The notes beneath the pieces were generated by a model. That model was not told where the DNA came from and did not search any database. It was given only the letters and a program-made list of their open reading frames with translations. A stretch of DNA of 64,000 nt from Lingula anatina. Its lineage: Eukaryota > Brachiopoda > Lingulata > Lingulida > Lingulidae. The stretch is taken from assembly GCF_001039355.2 (NCBI RefSeq), contig NW_019775685.1, forward strand, positions 21,352 through 85,351. Reading direction: 5' to 3'. Shown here in pieces: positions 1-11,072 of the stretch. The translations under genes were made by a program, and so were the position numbers. Every line of letters begins with the position of its first letter. Within the stretch, counting starts at the first letter, position 1.

Positions 1-373
1 GGTACAGTTTTCTTTTTGACTAAGATTCAGACAGCCCCAAAAACGCCTTGCAAGAAAACTATCATAAATTTCCATCCATTCCATTTCGTAAACTATCGAA
101 ACCGGATACTTATGTAAATTAGTGGGCATTGCGTATAAAATTGACAAACATATAACAAGCTGGACACAAGCTCTCTTGCCTGGAGAGTCAATTGACCACC
201 AAGGTATTGGTATATAGGCACGACAGCCTACATTTACCTACTAAATATGTTATCACTGTTGTGCCAGGTCAATATATCTGCTCATTCCAATAATATTCAG
301 GACAGGAATATGTATCAAAATTTTAATGATTTTCTGGGAAATTGCCTTTGACCGTTCTTTTTTTAATTTAATT

Positions 374-420
<47 letters not shown>

Positions 421-623
421 TTTTTTGTAGAGATAATGAGCTAACTCAGTATTGTACGTTTTAAGTAAAAGGTTAAAGTAAATGACAGAAAAAAACAAAA
501 AACAAAACAAAACAACAAAAGCATAGTGTACATAATAAAACATCTTAACTGACCAATGTTAGGCCCAGAATTCTACAAGAAGTACAATAAATATGCTTGA
601 AAACCACGACTGATCTTGTCCAT
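1..623. other. 5' flank of gene 1, no gene seen
   Basis: AT-rich sequence before the first supported exon. It contains a TTTA tetranucleotide tract at about 366-424. No exon with a good splice donor and protein-like content was found. If the exon at 691 is internal rather than first, the missing upstream exon lies here or off the left edge. Confidence 0.5.
366..424. repeat. (TTTA)n microsatellite
   Basis: An uninterrupted run of TTTA units is visible directly, followed by a T-rich end. Confidence 0.9.
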
Positions 624-1816
624 ATGAAGTATTCCATTTATTTTTTCAATTTGATGACCATTATAGTATTTTCTTTTTCTTCTTTTTTAGGAACCTCAAA
701 TGGCATACCAGTACAAACATATTGTCCACCTTCTCTCAGACCTATATGTTACATATTTGATGACGAGAATACAAAATGTGATAACACTCACTGTAAGATG
801 AACCACTGTGCCCTCTTGGCGAGTATTCACAGTGCCTATGAAAACCAAGTAGTACATACCTGGATGTGAGTACACGTACACTGACTTAATGCGGCTAAAT
901 ATTTTTCATTTTATTGTTTTGTATTTAGATTCCACGATTTGTTTCATTGTTCATTAATGTAATGTGGAAACATTGCATATAATCAGTACTATAAATTGCC
1001 AAACCAGAAGAAAGGACGAAACATTTTAACGTTTGTCTCATGTCTGTAAGTGGCAACATCTTTCAGAATGAAATAGCATGGTGAATGTGAATCTTAAATC
1101 AAACAGTGCTCAGTGCGTCATTCCAGCGTCGATATTTCATATCTTGCCTACTGTAAATATCGAAGTAAACAAGACGTCATGTCTAGGAGCCAAAGTCGAT
1201 TTTATGTTATGTGTAGGTTAGTAGATATGAAGTCGACATGACGTCATGTTTTGGCTAGGAGAAAAGTAGATATGACGTCATATGTATGCCAGGGCACATA
1301 AAGTCGACATGACGTCATATGTACGCTAGGAGACAAAGTCGATTTGACGTCATGTGCAGGCTAGAAGACATAATATCAATATGACGTCATGTGCAGGATA
1401 GGATACAAAGTCGATATGACGTCATATGTAAACTAGGAGACATAAATTCGATATGACGTCATGTGCAGGCTAGTAGAATGCCCATTTGTGCACACAGAGA
1501 AAATAAAATCATTTTCTAAATAATCTCATAAAGAAACTACTTTGCGCTCTATCCTACATGTATGTACCTAACTCATATCATAAAGAAATTACATTGTGCT
1601 CTATCCTATGTTCTAGGGGCAATCTTGACGAGAAAGCTTGGCTCGGGCTACGGGGACAATCACCGACTTGGATGGATGGCTCGTTATTAATCTACTATAA
1701 TGGCCCAAATAGCTTTGATGCCTCACAATGTGCAGTCATGGACGGGGAATCGTCAGACCCAACATGGCGAAAGAAAAATGCTCAAAATTCAGAGAACAAT
1801 CTCTGCAAGATAATAG
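624..1816 (+). CDS. Gene 1 exons 1-2: signal peptide and C-type lectin-like domain
   Basis: Exon 1 is 624-865 and exon 2 is 1617-1816. ATG 624 opens a signal-like peptide (MKYS, then a hydrophobic stretch, then TSNG). A Cys-rich N-terminal part and the CTLD follow: HCALLASIHSAYENQ, then WLGLRG, a W-x-DGS motif, QCAVM and a terminal W...LCKII. The phase-2 split codon at the junction makes Met (AT|G), so the lectin domain reads through continuously. No EPN, QPD or WND calcium/sugar motif is visible. Classical Ca-dependent sugar binding is therefore unlikely and the fold may bind protein. Alternative: exon 1 begins at 691 after a pyrimidine-rich tract ending in AG and the start lies upstream. 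Confidence 0.75.
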
Positions 1817-4800
1817 GTAATGTACATTTATTTTTTACATGATAAACTGATGTCTGCCCTGTTTTTTTCCCAAATGGTTATTATGGTATTGTCACTGACA
1901 CAGGAATATAATATCTCGCGTTTTATCTACCATATACTCTCTCTCTCTCTCTCTCTCTCNNNNNNNNNNNNNNNNNNNNNNNNNNNNNNNNNNNNNNNNN
2001 NNNNNNNNNNNNNNNNNNNNNNNNNNNNNNNNNNNNNNNNNNNNNNNNNNNNNNNNNNNNNNNNNNNNNNNNNNNNNNNNNNNNNNNNNNNNNNNNNNNN
2101 NNNNNNNNGAAAACACTCAGAAACCAGCTTAATTTGATAGTGAAAAACTAATCTTTCCAGTTGCCATTAGTTGAATCCCCCGTATACTAGAATTCCTGTG
2201 GCACATGGCAGCCATCTTGGATTTTCCAAAATGCCCAAGAACACTTCGTAGTTACTCACCACAAACATATTATGTGGGTAACAAAGATCTGAGAAACAGA
2301 CTTAATTTGATAGTGGACAACGTATCGTTCTAGCTGGTAATAGTTGTGCACTAGTATTCCTATGGCTGTTTCTATGGCAAATGACAGCCATCTTGGATTT
2401 TTTCAAAAAGTCCAAGGGAACTTGTTTGATATCTGACATATATGAATAAAATGGGTAATAAGGGTGTGGAAAACTCTGAGAAAATAATTTATTTGATAAA
2501 AATCAACATAGGTATGTACATATTTCTAAAGAATTCAATAAATTGGCGGCCATTTTGGATTTTTTGGCCAAACGGTAAATTTTTTCCGTGGGCTACGGCT
2601 CTAATTTGATTTAGAATGTCAAAAGGTACCCACATGCAAAATTTGGTGCTTTTATCCGCCGTGTCACGATTTTTTCCTTAAGCCACCGGACTAGTGGGGG
2701 TAAATTCAGTTTATGTTTTAACTGTTCACTAACGCTTTATGGAATGTTGTAAGCAAAGCTGTTAAATATGGGAGCAACTGTTGTGTTATAGCCCCTTAAC
2801 CGAGCGTACATATGTATGCAGCGTGGATTCCCAGTAGCACATATAAACCACTTGTATAGTTTCTTATACATTTTGAACGACTCAATTAAAGACATCATGG
2901 AAGGGATAAACGGAATTAATCACCCAATCAGCCATTGAGAGCACCTTCAGATTTTTGGTCGTAAATTTAACCTATCGGTGCTTATCTGATCACTTGTCTG
3001 CCCGGGCTGAAAGCAAGCAGAAAAATCCGTTTAAACATGCATCGGGCAATGTGAAACGATGTTAGTCGGTATTTCTGTAAGTTATACTATTTAAAACTTT
3101 ATGGTGGCATTTTGTCGGCTTTTGTGGCAAAAAATATTGACTTCAAGTGAATATTTACCACAGAAAAGCCAACAATGCCATTGCATTATTATCGACACAG
3201 GTTACTTCTAAAAGCAAAATTTAAACCTGCCATTTCACTTCAAGTGTATTTTCGTTTCTGTGAATTTTCATTTCGATGAGTTGGGGAAGTAAAGGGTATA
3301 GTTACAGTCCACGTTAAGACAAACTATTTCAGCATACTTCACTGTTACTAATACAATATTTCAATGTGAATACCTTTTGTGAATTCCAGCACGGTAATAT
3401 GATATAGAGTAATCTAGAAATGCTGACGTTACCGCCAAATTTCTTGATTTCAGTTGACGGAAATTGGAGCGTATGGAGCGAATGGAGTGCTTGTGACGTC
3501 ACGTGCGGTACCGGACAGAAGAGCCGAGTTCGGAGCTGCGACAACCCGGCGCCAGTCGCTGGTGGCGCTCCCTGTGTAGGGGAGGAAATTGAACATAAGA
3601 ACTGCTCTATTTACCCAGATCCATGTACAGGTGGGTCTGGTTTTTAATTGGTATATACCTACATGTTCTGGACTGGACGGCAGGTAGCACTTGAGACCTC
3701 ATTAGGCTCTATTATAGGCCATATTTTGATTAAGAAATATTGATCTAAATACATTTAACATCATAAAGTTATGTGAACTTGTTTCCTAGTTAAATTTTAA
3801 TTGTAACACGATTTTATGAAAATTTGTATTATAATTGCATTGAATACTATAAATATTTGTAATTGAAAAACACACAACCTAACTTTAGATTTTGTAAAAT
3901 AATGTTTGATCTACAGTACTACAAGTATTGGCTCTTGCAGAAAAAGGTTTTGACTGAATAGCCTTTTAGTAATTCCGTGGCTTCTAGTTGAGGCGGTTTT
4001 GATGGTCTTAAGGTACTTTGACGGAATGAATTACTTGCATACTTGTTACTTTCTTTATCTATCTACGAAAGAAAATGTTTCTCTCGTAACGTCTGAGGTA
4101 TAGAGATATAATTTGCCGTTAGTGTCACTTATACCAGAAAATCCTCATTGTTATGAGTTCAGACGAAAAAGAAATCATTTTAAATTCAGTAAATATTCTT
4201 AATGAATTTAAACACATCGTTCAGAATTTAACTTTAAAGCCAAGGGATGTCGCCCATCGTGATCGAAAGAATGAACAGGTGTTCATTCAACTGCAAACAA
4301 TTGATTCTGACATTGCGTGTTTGAACAATCGCTTTTGTTCGGCATGCCAAATAAATATTATAAAAAGCTATTGAGTAAAAACTTGTATATCCTAGAGGCG
4401 ACATATATGAGGCTGTAGAAAGTGATGTTTCGTTTAATCACAAAGGACTGTTTTTGAGATACAAAGTAATTTGACATACAATATGATGTTCCTGCTTGGG
4501 ACAATGACCAACGTTTCTATCTTTTAGTGTGGAATCTCCTTGAATATTAATACATGACTAGTTCAGTGAATCTACAGTATATATCAACTGCGTAATTACA
4601 AGAGAAATTCTAAAAAAAGCGGCCCATTCGAACTGTATATATTTGAATAAATTTACTGTCGGATGTCAGTTTTGATAAGATCCGTGGTTCGCAATCGATA
4701 TGTTAGCGCCCCTTTGTCCTTATACGTCTGCAATTCATTTAATAACATGACGGCAAAACAGAAACCCATTAGCGTTCATCCGCAGGTTATTGGAAAGAGA

Positions 4801-7800
4801 CGGTTATGCTGATGGAACAAACAAACACACAAGTACGCCTGACACATCTACGGTACATGTAGAATAGGGAGAATAGGGCAGACATTATGTTTTTTCTCCC
4901 CCAACACCTTTCCAAATTAGATCAGAATTGAAAGACGAAAAATCACTTGTATTAAAGGGACGCGGGATCAACCCGCCAGCATTAAAATTCCGGGGAAAAG
5001 GCAATTTTTCCCTGCTCACGAATCATTACTCGACCCATTTAGAAAGTGTCTTTTAACATGTCGCCATTTTAATAAATGCATATTTTCAACACCCTTATGG
5101 TCTACGGTGCTGTGCATAGCTCGACCCCTAAAAACCACCACTGACTCAAATCTATTCTATTCCAGGTGCAGGGTTTGGTGTTTGGGAACTTTGGTCACAG
5201 TGGAGTGAGTGCTCTGAGAGATGTGGTAGCGGGCAAAGGAATCGGTATTTATATACTTCATGACTGTTAGTAAAACGTGAAAGACAAAGGCATCGGTTTG
5301 CAATTACATGCAATAAGGTTTTACCACCTGTACTGGGGTATCACCACCTGTGCCTGGGTATCACCACCTGTACTGGGGTATCACCACCTTTTGCCGGGGT
5401 ATCACCACCTGTACTGGGGTATCACCACCTGTACTGGGTAATCACCACCTTTTTGCCGGGGTATCACCACCTGTACTGGGTTATCACCACCTTTTGCCGG
5501 GGTAACACCATCTGTACTTTAGAATGTGCAAGCACATGGGAAGCTAAGATGCCCCAGCGCCATGACAGATCCAGGATGGGGGTTGGTGGGTGGGTGCATG
5601 GGGTTCGGTGCAGCGTTCACTTGCCTCTCTGTTGGCTTCAGTGACACCCCTCATCCCTCTAAAACGAACCAAAACCAAATAAACTTCCCTCCATTTGCCC
5701 TATATATATATTACAACAAATTTGTCCTCGTCTGCTGTATTATTGGCTGTACAAAGTGCTATTCGTTATACCGTCCTATATCCGGCTGTGCCAGAGTGGT
5801 GTGTTTGCTGGTGATTGCCACAAAACCCCCAACAGCAAGACACACACAGACATAATGGGATATCATCTCCGGCCTATTGACCGATATGCTACAGTCTGTA
5901 TATATGGTCCATTTAGAGTGTTTTCTTGGTGTGCCAATATTTTAATCGATTTTTTCATAAATTCAGCATAATGATAATAAATAAATAAATAATAAATACA
6001 TAATAGTTCAGCACTTTTTAGGCATGCATATATAATTATTTAAATGCATATATATTTATATATTTTATTGGTATACATTCCCACTGTTTGACCAAAATTT
6101 AAATACTAGTATTTATCATATTTTAATATTTTGTATATTAAAGAGATAAATATATCTCTCTATCTATAATAGGCTGTCCATCTATTTCAGTTCAACATTT
6201 TTTCTAGCATCGGGTCAATACAAAAAAAACGAATACATATCATGTGATTTATGTTTCAGTTTTCGAACTTGTGGTAAGACCCCGTGTCTTGGCGAGGGTA
6301 CAGAAATTGGTCAGTGCTCGGGCTGTTACTGTCCAAGTAGGTCAACTTTTGGTTTGAAACTGATACTAGAGTATGACGTTTTACAATCGTGCACTTAAAC
6401 TCACATTAGATATAGATTTAAATTGACGTAACAGCAATTATTGTAACCCGGGAGCAACATTGTACACCGTTTCTGTGCAGTGTCTATAGCCCTAATGCAC
6501 ATTCACTAGCACAACAATCAAAAACATTTAAAGATGCGTCTTATTGGTTTAAAGGGCTACTCCATGGAATTCCCCCTCCTTCAAGATTAATTGTTAAAGG
6601 TTCTCTGGGAGGGTTGGAAATTCCCCACAGTCATAGAGTAGACAATTGTTCTTTTACCCAGGAAAATTCAGGGCCGTAGCAATAGTACGAAGGTTTTCAT
6701 AAGCCGAATTAATGCATGAATTAAGTGTATAGTGCACTGGTAATAAAGTAAAGTTCATTAGAGGTGCGTGTATGCGATTTTTCGGACCAGTGAACCTTCG
6801 GGTTTTCGTGACGCTCCAGAAAAAAATCTCATGGAGTGTCCCTTTAATCAAACACACTCCCCTGTAATTGATCATACTTTGATATGTCTAGACTGGGAGA
6901 TGTGGTTTATGGAAGGGAACAAGGACCACAGTCAACAAATAGCGCCGCAGTACTACGAGCGTACTACCGAGTCCCTCAACAACAGATCGATATTCATAAA
7001 ACGGCCCACAAACAGTTATAAGGGCAGGAAATACCTATACCATACTGGACTTGGTTGGATGATAGGGTCTGATCCCAATAGCGGCTATGGAGGGCTTTAT
7101 CTTAGCAGTACAGCAGACGACGTGAATGATCTAAGCGGCACATGGGAGTGGTATAACAGCAATCAAGAAAGTTGGCTTTATGATGACAGTTTTAGATTGG
7201 TTTGTATACCAGGTAACTAGAATTTCAATGTTTTTTAAAAGATATGTATAAGATCTATTGATTAGTCCTGAACATTAAATCTAGAACCTTGTTGGCTTTA
7301 ATTTTCTTCTTATTGTGCTATGCAATTTACATGTATCTATAAAGGTAGGCATGTGAAATATTCAATCTATTTAAGCTTTTTTTATCAGGCAATTATCGTT
7401 CTCTGTTATGCTACTACCAAATTGTTCAGTATTCTATATTTAAGTGCCAGTGAATTATTGCATTCATAGACATTCGACATTTACAGCATTCATCAAATAT
7501 AAGTTTCAGTCTTTCCAGAAGGGGTTAACAACTGGATTGAATTGGAAACATCTAATTTACCTCTCATATTTATTCTATCAGCAATGAATAAAGAAGAATT
7601 TTTCTATTCTTCTTCTGCCTAAAAAACCCGAGGTGCATGTAATTTACATAAAAAACTATCAGTGGCCATTCCTTCTGAAAATCGCCTCTGTCATTTCAAA
7701 TTCGACCTTCATTTCAGAAAATCACTGCATTAAACCACCATATGCAAGTTACAACGCATACTCATCGGCCAGCGACACACAGATTGCATTCTCGGTAAAC

Positions 7801-10800
7801 GAAACCATTACCTTTACCTGTTGGTCAGGATACAGCCTTCCCAACGGAGACAACCAGCCAACGGTAGTGTGTGACCACCAGCTGCACTGGAACATGACAG
7901 GGGTACAGTGTCTTCTGGATGAGGAAGATTCATTAGATTCGGTCACGTCTCAAAGCTCGTTGTCCTCAGAGTTTTATTTTTCATCGATAGATGGCAGTCT
8001 GAATGTCAACCCGTCTAGCCATCAGCCGTCAGCAAGAACATCATTGGTAACAGAGGACACGATTTTCGCCTTTATCTCTACGGAGACGGAATCTATAAAT
8101 GGTACTTTGCATACAGTATCTTCAGACCACATTGTTTCCCAATCCATGTTAGAGTCTGCAACAACTGAGAACATATTTTCTATTGCAACGTCAATGACAG
8201 AACAGAGCATTGTCGTGGAATCCATCAGTATTCAGTTGAATCCGAATTCTACAATTGCGGGAACCTATAGCATTGTAGCAGGTAAGTTATTCGGGCAAAG
8301 CTTGTATTGCTATATTCTCGAATTATACGTTATAACTTGTTTTTTAAAAAGTGTTCTTGAGATCAAAATGGTGTGCTAGTAAATCGTCCATTAAATTAAT
8401 TTCTTCTTTAACATACATCTTCCTTGGTCAAAATGATCGTGAATGACGCAAATATCAAGATGATCACATTTGGATTCAAATGACACTCCTTGTAAATTAC
8501 ACTTACTACGTGTATCAGAACTAAGAATGTTCTTTGAATAACGTCCAAATCCTCGCATACCCGAAGGCATTCTTTCTCAACTCTCAAACCTGATGCATTT
8601 TCTTTCATTGCCTAATTGGTACTTGGTGAACAGAATATATCACTGCTTGAAAGAAGCAAACTACGTGGTATCTGACAAATAATAGCATGGTTATATTTTA
8701 ACGGGGATATGGTTTGCCTGGCAAAGCAATCATTTGATCCGCAGAAAGTTGTATCATTTGACGATGAGAATACGCCTCCTTCACAAATAACCCCCCCTGG
8801 ATGCAAAATGGTTGTAATTAGATAAATATGATTAAATCGTAAAATGTTAATTGCACAAAAAATGCTAATTTTATAATCCCCCTTTGATGCATTTCGCAAC
8901 GTGATTCAGTTGGCCATGCAAGACAAATTGCCTTAGGTACTCGTATCTTGCCAAAATGCAAAAATCCCTTTGTACATGATTAATAAGACAGTATTAATTT
9001 AAGATCTAATAGTTCGATATACCTGCTGAAATACATTGTAGTGGTTATGTCTATCACAGCTTCATCATCAAATGTCACCAGTGAGGTCTCCATTCAAAGG
9101 AATCAAACAATAACAACAAGCGAAGATCTAGGAACAACCGAACGCACGATGTGCCAGGAATGCACGGCACAACCACCGTTAATTGAAGGTTAGCCATTAT
9201 TTCTTAGCAAAGTGGAGAATGTATTGAAATATACATTTGGTTTAAAAAATTAGGTAAATTTTTAAAATTATTTTTATTTGAGATTACTTTGATGGAAATC
9301 GAATGTAACATTAACTCTACTAAGTTCGTGAAATCTGCATGAAAACCTTCACACTTTCAGTTCAAACTACATCAAATCTGCCTGAAAACCTTTACAATTT
9401 CTTTTCAAAACTATATTACAGGTGAGTGTCCGGAAATACTGATCCCCAATGGTACTCCAGACTCTCCTGCCAGACATATAGGCGCAGTGGTGACAGTAAG
9501 GTGTTCTCGGTACTTTATGTTTGGGGACAGGAACAGGACGATGACGGTCACGTGTCAGAATTCCAGCACGTGGCAGCCACGTGCACAGAGGTGTCGAGGT
9601 AAAATGTGACCCACGCCATGTCAGTGTGACATTCGATTGCGGAAAGTTACTACAGTTGAATGCTGATCATAAGTTTAACATCAAAAATTTGGGATCTAAA
9701 TTGATCCGATGTATAGATTTGGAAGTATAGTCATAGATGAACTTGTTTGACCTTGTAAAATCCATATTTGACACACACATCATATTTTGTCTTGGAAAAA
9801 ACGTTTCAATAACCTCGATCTCAAAGCTTCCAAACGTTTCCCCATTTTAAAAATTATGACTTACCCACAAGTTTTCTGTTTATCTTATTTTTCTTTCATA
9901 GAAATCACGGATTGCGGAGACCCCCTCAGTGTCGTGAACGCTTTACCCGAGTCTTACAACGTCACAGTGGCGGCCAAACTGAGATATATTTGTCAAAACA
10001 ACCTTACCTTCCCCGACGGCAGCCATCACAGGTAACCCCCTCCCTCAAACAAATAATCTCAATTAACACTCAAGGAAAAAATAACGTGGTTAATATTAAG
10101 TCACTGCAGTTTTTTAAAGCCAAAGTCATTCTTCCTTGTGATTTCTGGTAATCAGACCTGCAGGAGAAATATTATCTATCTATATCTATTTGTATATCAG
10201 ATTTGTCCCAAACGTGCTCATATATGATAAGTTCAGCGTGAATAAGACAGCAAAGTCTAAACGGATGACGTCCTGTTAAGCCTATGTCGTCTTCGTGTTT
10301 TTTAACGCATTGTTGAAAGTTATAAATAAAATTTCACTTTTAAAGCGATATACATGATGTACGTGTTAATGCGATAGCGTTGTTTATTACTTATTACAGG
10401 TCCACCACGTGTACAGCCGATGGGACGTGGTTTCCAGTACTTTCTGGTTGTTCAGGTACGCACTTACCATATTCCATGTTACTTTCGGGTTTTAGATTTG
10501 TGGGTTTTAGATTTGCGTCAACTTACAGTTACATATAAAAATCAATAACCAGTTGAATTTTCTGTAGGGAAGTTCAAGGTGACTCCATCTGAAATGATTA
10601 AGTTTTACGGGGTTTTAAACATGCATCAGGGGTGCTGGTAGCACATTGTAGCCTACCTTTGCAAACATTTAATAGACTGTAGTAATGCTGTAGGTAGAAA
10701 ACGCACACTTCTTCCAACACTGTAGCTGGCGCCTCTGCCTTCCAGTTTACATTTTCTCATCACAGAAAACAAATCTCGTGATTTATTATCAATTAATTCA

Positions 10801-11072
10801 GTACCTGTTCCATTCAAAACCATTTAATGTTCACAGAACCCATACCTGCATTAACAAGGAAACGCCGAGCTGATCGCGGACCACCCCTGGAAGCCCCGGG
10901 CGCGGAGGTGATGGGATCCTTTGGCATGCTCATCCTGATAGGAATAGCTGGCGGAATTATACTGCTCGACCTTGCCACCTTAGGGAAACAGCTAGCACAT
11001 ATGAAACGGAACTTGAGGTCGTTTTTACGACTTGAAAAACGTCATCATCCACATTTGTATAAATACAGATAA
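624..11072 (+). CDS. Gene 1: CTLD-TSP1x2-orphan domain-CCP-stalk-CCPx2-TM receptor-like protein
   Basis: Predicted 795-aa type I membrane protein. Exons: 624-865, 1617-1816, 3454-3630, 5166-5244, 6260-6336, 6892-7212, 7718-8281, 9060-9188, 9422-9598, 9902-10031, 10400-10455, 10837-11072. All have GT/AG borders and compatible phases, and the total of 2388 nt is divisible by three. Order: signal peptide (1-27), C-type lectin-like domain (about 28-147), TSP1 (148-206), TSP1 (207-258), unrecognised domain (259-365), CCP (366-430), Ser/Thr-rich stalk (431-596), two CCP (597-717), RKRR (725-728), TM (about 744-766) and a 29-residue basic tail. TSP1, CCP and CTLD modules usually mediate extracellular binding, so an adhesion or recognition role at the cell surface is inferred. 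Gene 2 downstream shares the TSP1-orphan-CCP core. The exact start is the weakest part: the signal-peptide codons also look like a splice acceptor. Confidence 0.82.
1162..1475. repeat. Degenerate minisatellite with seven TGACGTCA palindromes
   Basis: Units of 34-37 bp in intron 1 of gene 1 each carry a perfect TGACGTCA (cAMP response element consensus) at 1239, 1273, 1310, 1345, 1382, 1417 and 1454. A weaker AGACGTCA copy lies at about 1171. Flanking text such as GTGCAGGCTAG and AAGTCGATATG recurs with point changes. Confidence 0.9.
1937..2108. other. CT microsatellite running into an assembly gap
   Basis: (CT)n at 1937-1959 runs into 149 unknown bases (1960-2108). The gap lies inside intron 2 of gene 1. 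Its true length is unknown and no coding content can be assigned to it. Confidence 0.95.
2109..2600. repeat. Three diverged copies of a ~180-bp tandem repeat
   Basis: Copies begin near 2109, 2287 and 2468. Each has a CTGAGAAA/CTCAGAAA-like start followed by TTAATTTGATAGTG or a variant, and later a GGCAGCCATCTTGGATTTT-like block (about 2204, 2384, 2545). The third copy is the most diverged. The left end is lost in the gap. The repeat class is not recognised. Confidence 0.75.
3103..3181. repeat. Imperfect inverted repeat (hairpin)
   Basis: A left arm with TGGCATTTTGTCGGCTTTT pairs with a right arm containing AAAAGCCAACAATGCCA. The arms continue toward a small centre around ACTTCAAGT. There are several mismatches. 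It lies in intron 2 of gene 1. It could be an old foldback element or a transcribed hairpin. Confidence 0.6.
3454..6336 (+). CDS. Gene 1 exons 3-5: two TSP1 domains
   Basis: Exon 3 (3454-3630) is one complete thrombospondin type-1 repeat with a W-x-x-W-x-x-W start (NWSVWSEWSAC), DVTCGTGQKSRVRSC and closing cysteines. Exons 4 (5166-5244) and 5 (6260-6336) together encode a second, shorter repeat: FGVWELWSQWSECSERCG, then FRTCG and GQCSGCYCP. The phase-2 intron falls after the RNR stretch. The tryptophans fit the W-x-x-W C-mannosylation motif known for TSP1. The last TSP1 of gene 2 is split at the same point, with a 79-nt first half in both genes and the same CNGCYC/CSGCYC ending. Confidence 0.88.
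5317..5515. repeat. 20-22 bp minisatellite
   Basis: About nine units built on GGGTATCACCACCT with two interspersed variants, one containing CTGTACTG and one containing TTTTGCCG. It lies in the intron that splits the second TSP1 of gene 1. Confidence 0.9.
6892..7212 (+). CDS. Gene 1 exon 6: unrecognised domain shared with gene 2
   Basis: One exon of 321 nt with phase 1 on both sides encodes residues 259-365. Landmarks: NWEMW at the start, QYYERTTES, then KYLYHTGLGW, a Gly-rich middle, LSGTWEWY, SWLYDDSFRLVCIPG. The gene 2 exon at 24364-24708 has the same landmarks in order (QYYLLTGQS, VYLHHTGSIW, ELTGQWKFY, NWMDDPFMKLICIPG). I do not match it to a named domain. The alternating aromatic and glycine pattern suggests a small beta-rich extracellular module. 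It sits between TSP1 and CCP in both proteins. Confidence 0.85.
7718..8281 (+). CDS. Gene 1 exon 7: CCP/sushi domain plus Ser/Thr stalk
   Basis: Residues 366-430 form a CCP domain: ENHCIKPPYASYN, TFTCWSGYSLPNG, VVCDHQLHWNMTGVQC, with four cysteines and the usual tryptophan before the last one. About 120 Ser/Thr/Glu-rich residues with several N-x-S/T sites follow without a domain pattern. This is probably an extended, O-glycosylated stalk. The gene 2 exon at 25009 opens with the same ENHCIKP motif. Confidence 0.87.
9060..10455 (+). CDS. Gene 1 exons 8-11: stalk end and CCP domains 2-3
   Basis: Exon 8 (9060-9188) continues the Ser/Thr stalk and ends with MCQECTAQPPLIEG. Exon 9 (9422-9598) encodes a whole CCP: GECPEILIPNG, VRCSRYFMFGD, VTCQNSSTWQPRAQRC. 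Exons 10 (9902-10031) and 11 (10400-10455) share a third CCP: DCGDPLSVVN, YICQNNLTFPDG, then TCTADGTWFPVLSGC. The split-codon junction AG|G gives Arg. Intron phases are 1-1-1-2-1. Confidence 0.86.
10837..11072 (+). CDS. Gene 1 last exon: furin-type site, transmembrane helix, basic tail
   Basis: It reads EPIPALTRKRRADRG, a short linker, then a hydrophobic segment (GSFGMLILIGIAGGIILLDL) and a Lys/Arg/His-rich tail ending in YKYR and TAA at 11070-11072. RKRR (10857-10868) fits the R-x-K/R-R proprotein convertase consensus and lies about 15 residues before the membrane. Cleavage there would release almost the whole ectodomain. Confidence 0.83.

Noticed and set aside
1820-2137. Open frame running through the N gap
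   Set aside because: Open only because unknown bases cannot create stops; the flanks are intron and microsatellite.
5317-5515. CRISPR-like regular repeats here and at 19987-20554
   Set aside because: These are head-to-tail minisatellites without unique spacers, inside introns of a eukaryotic gene.
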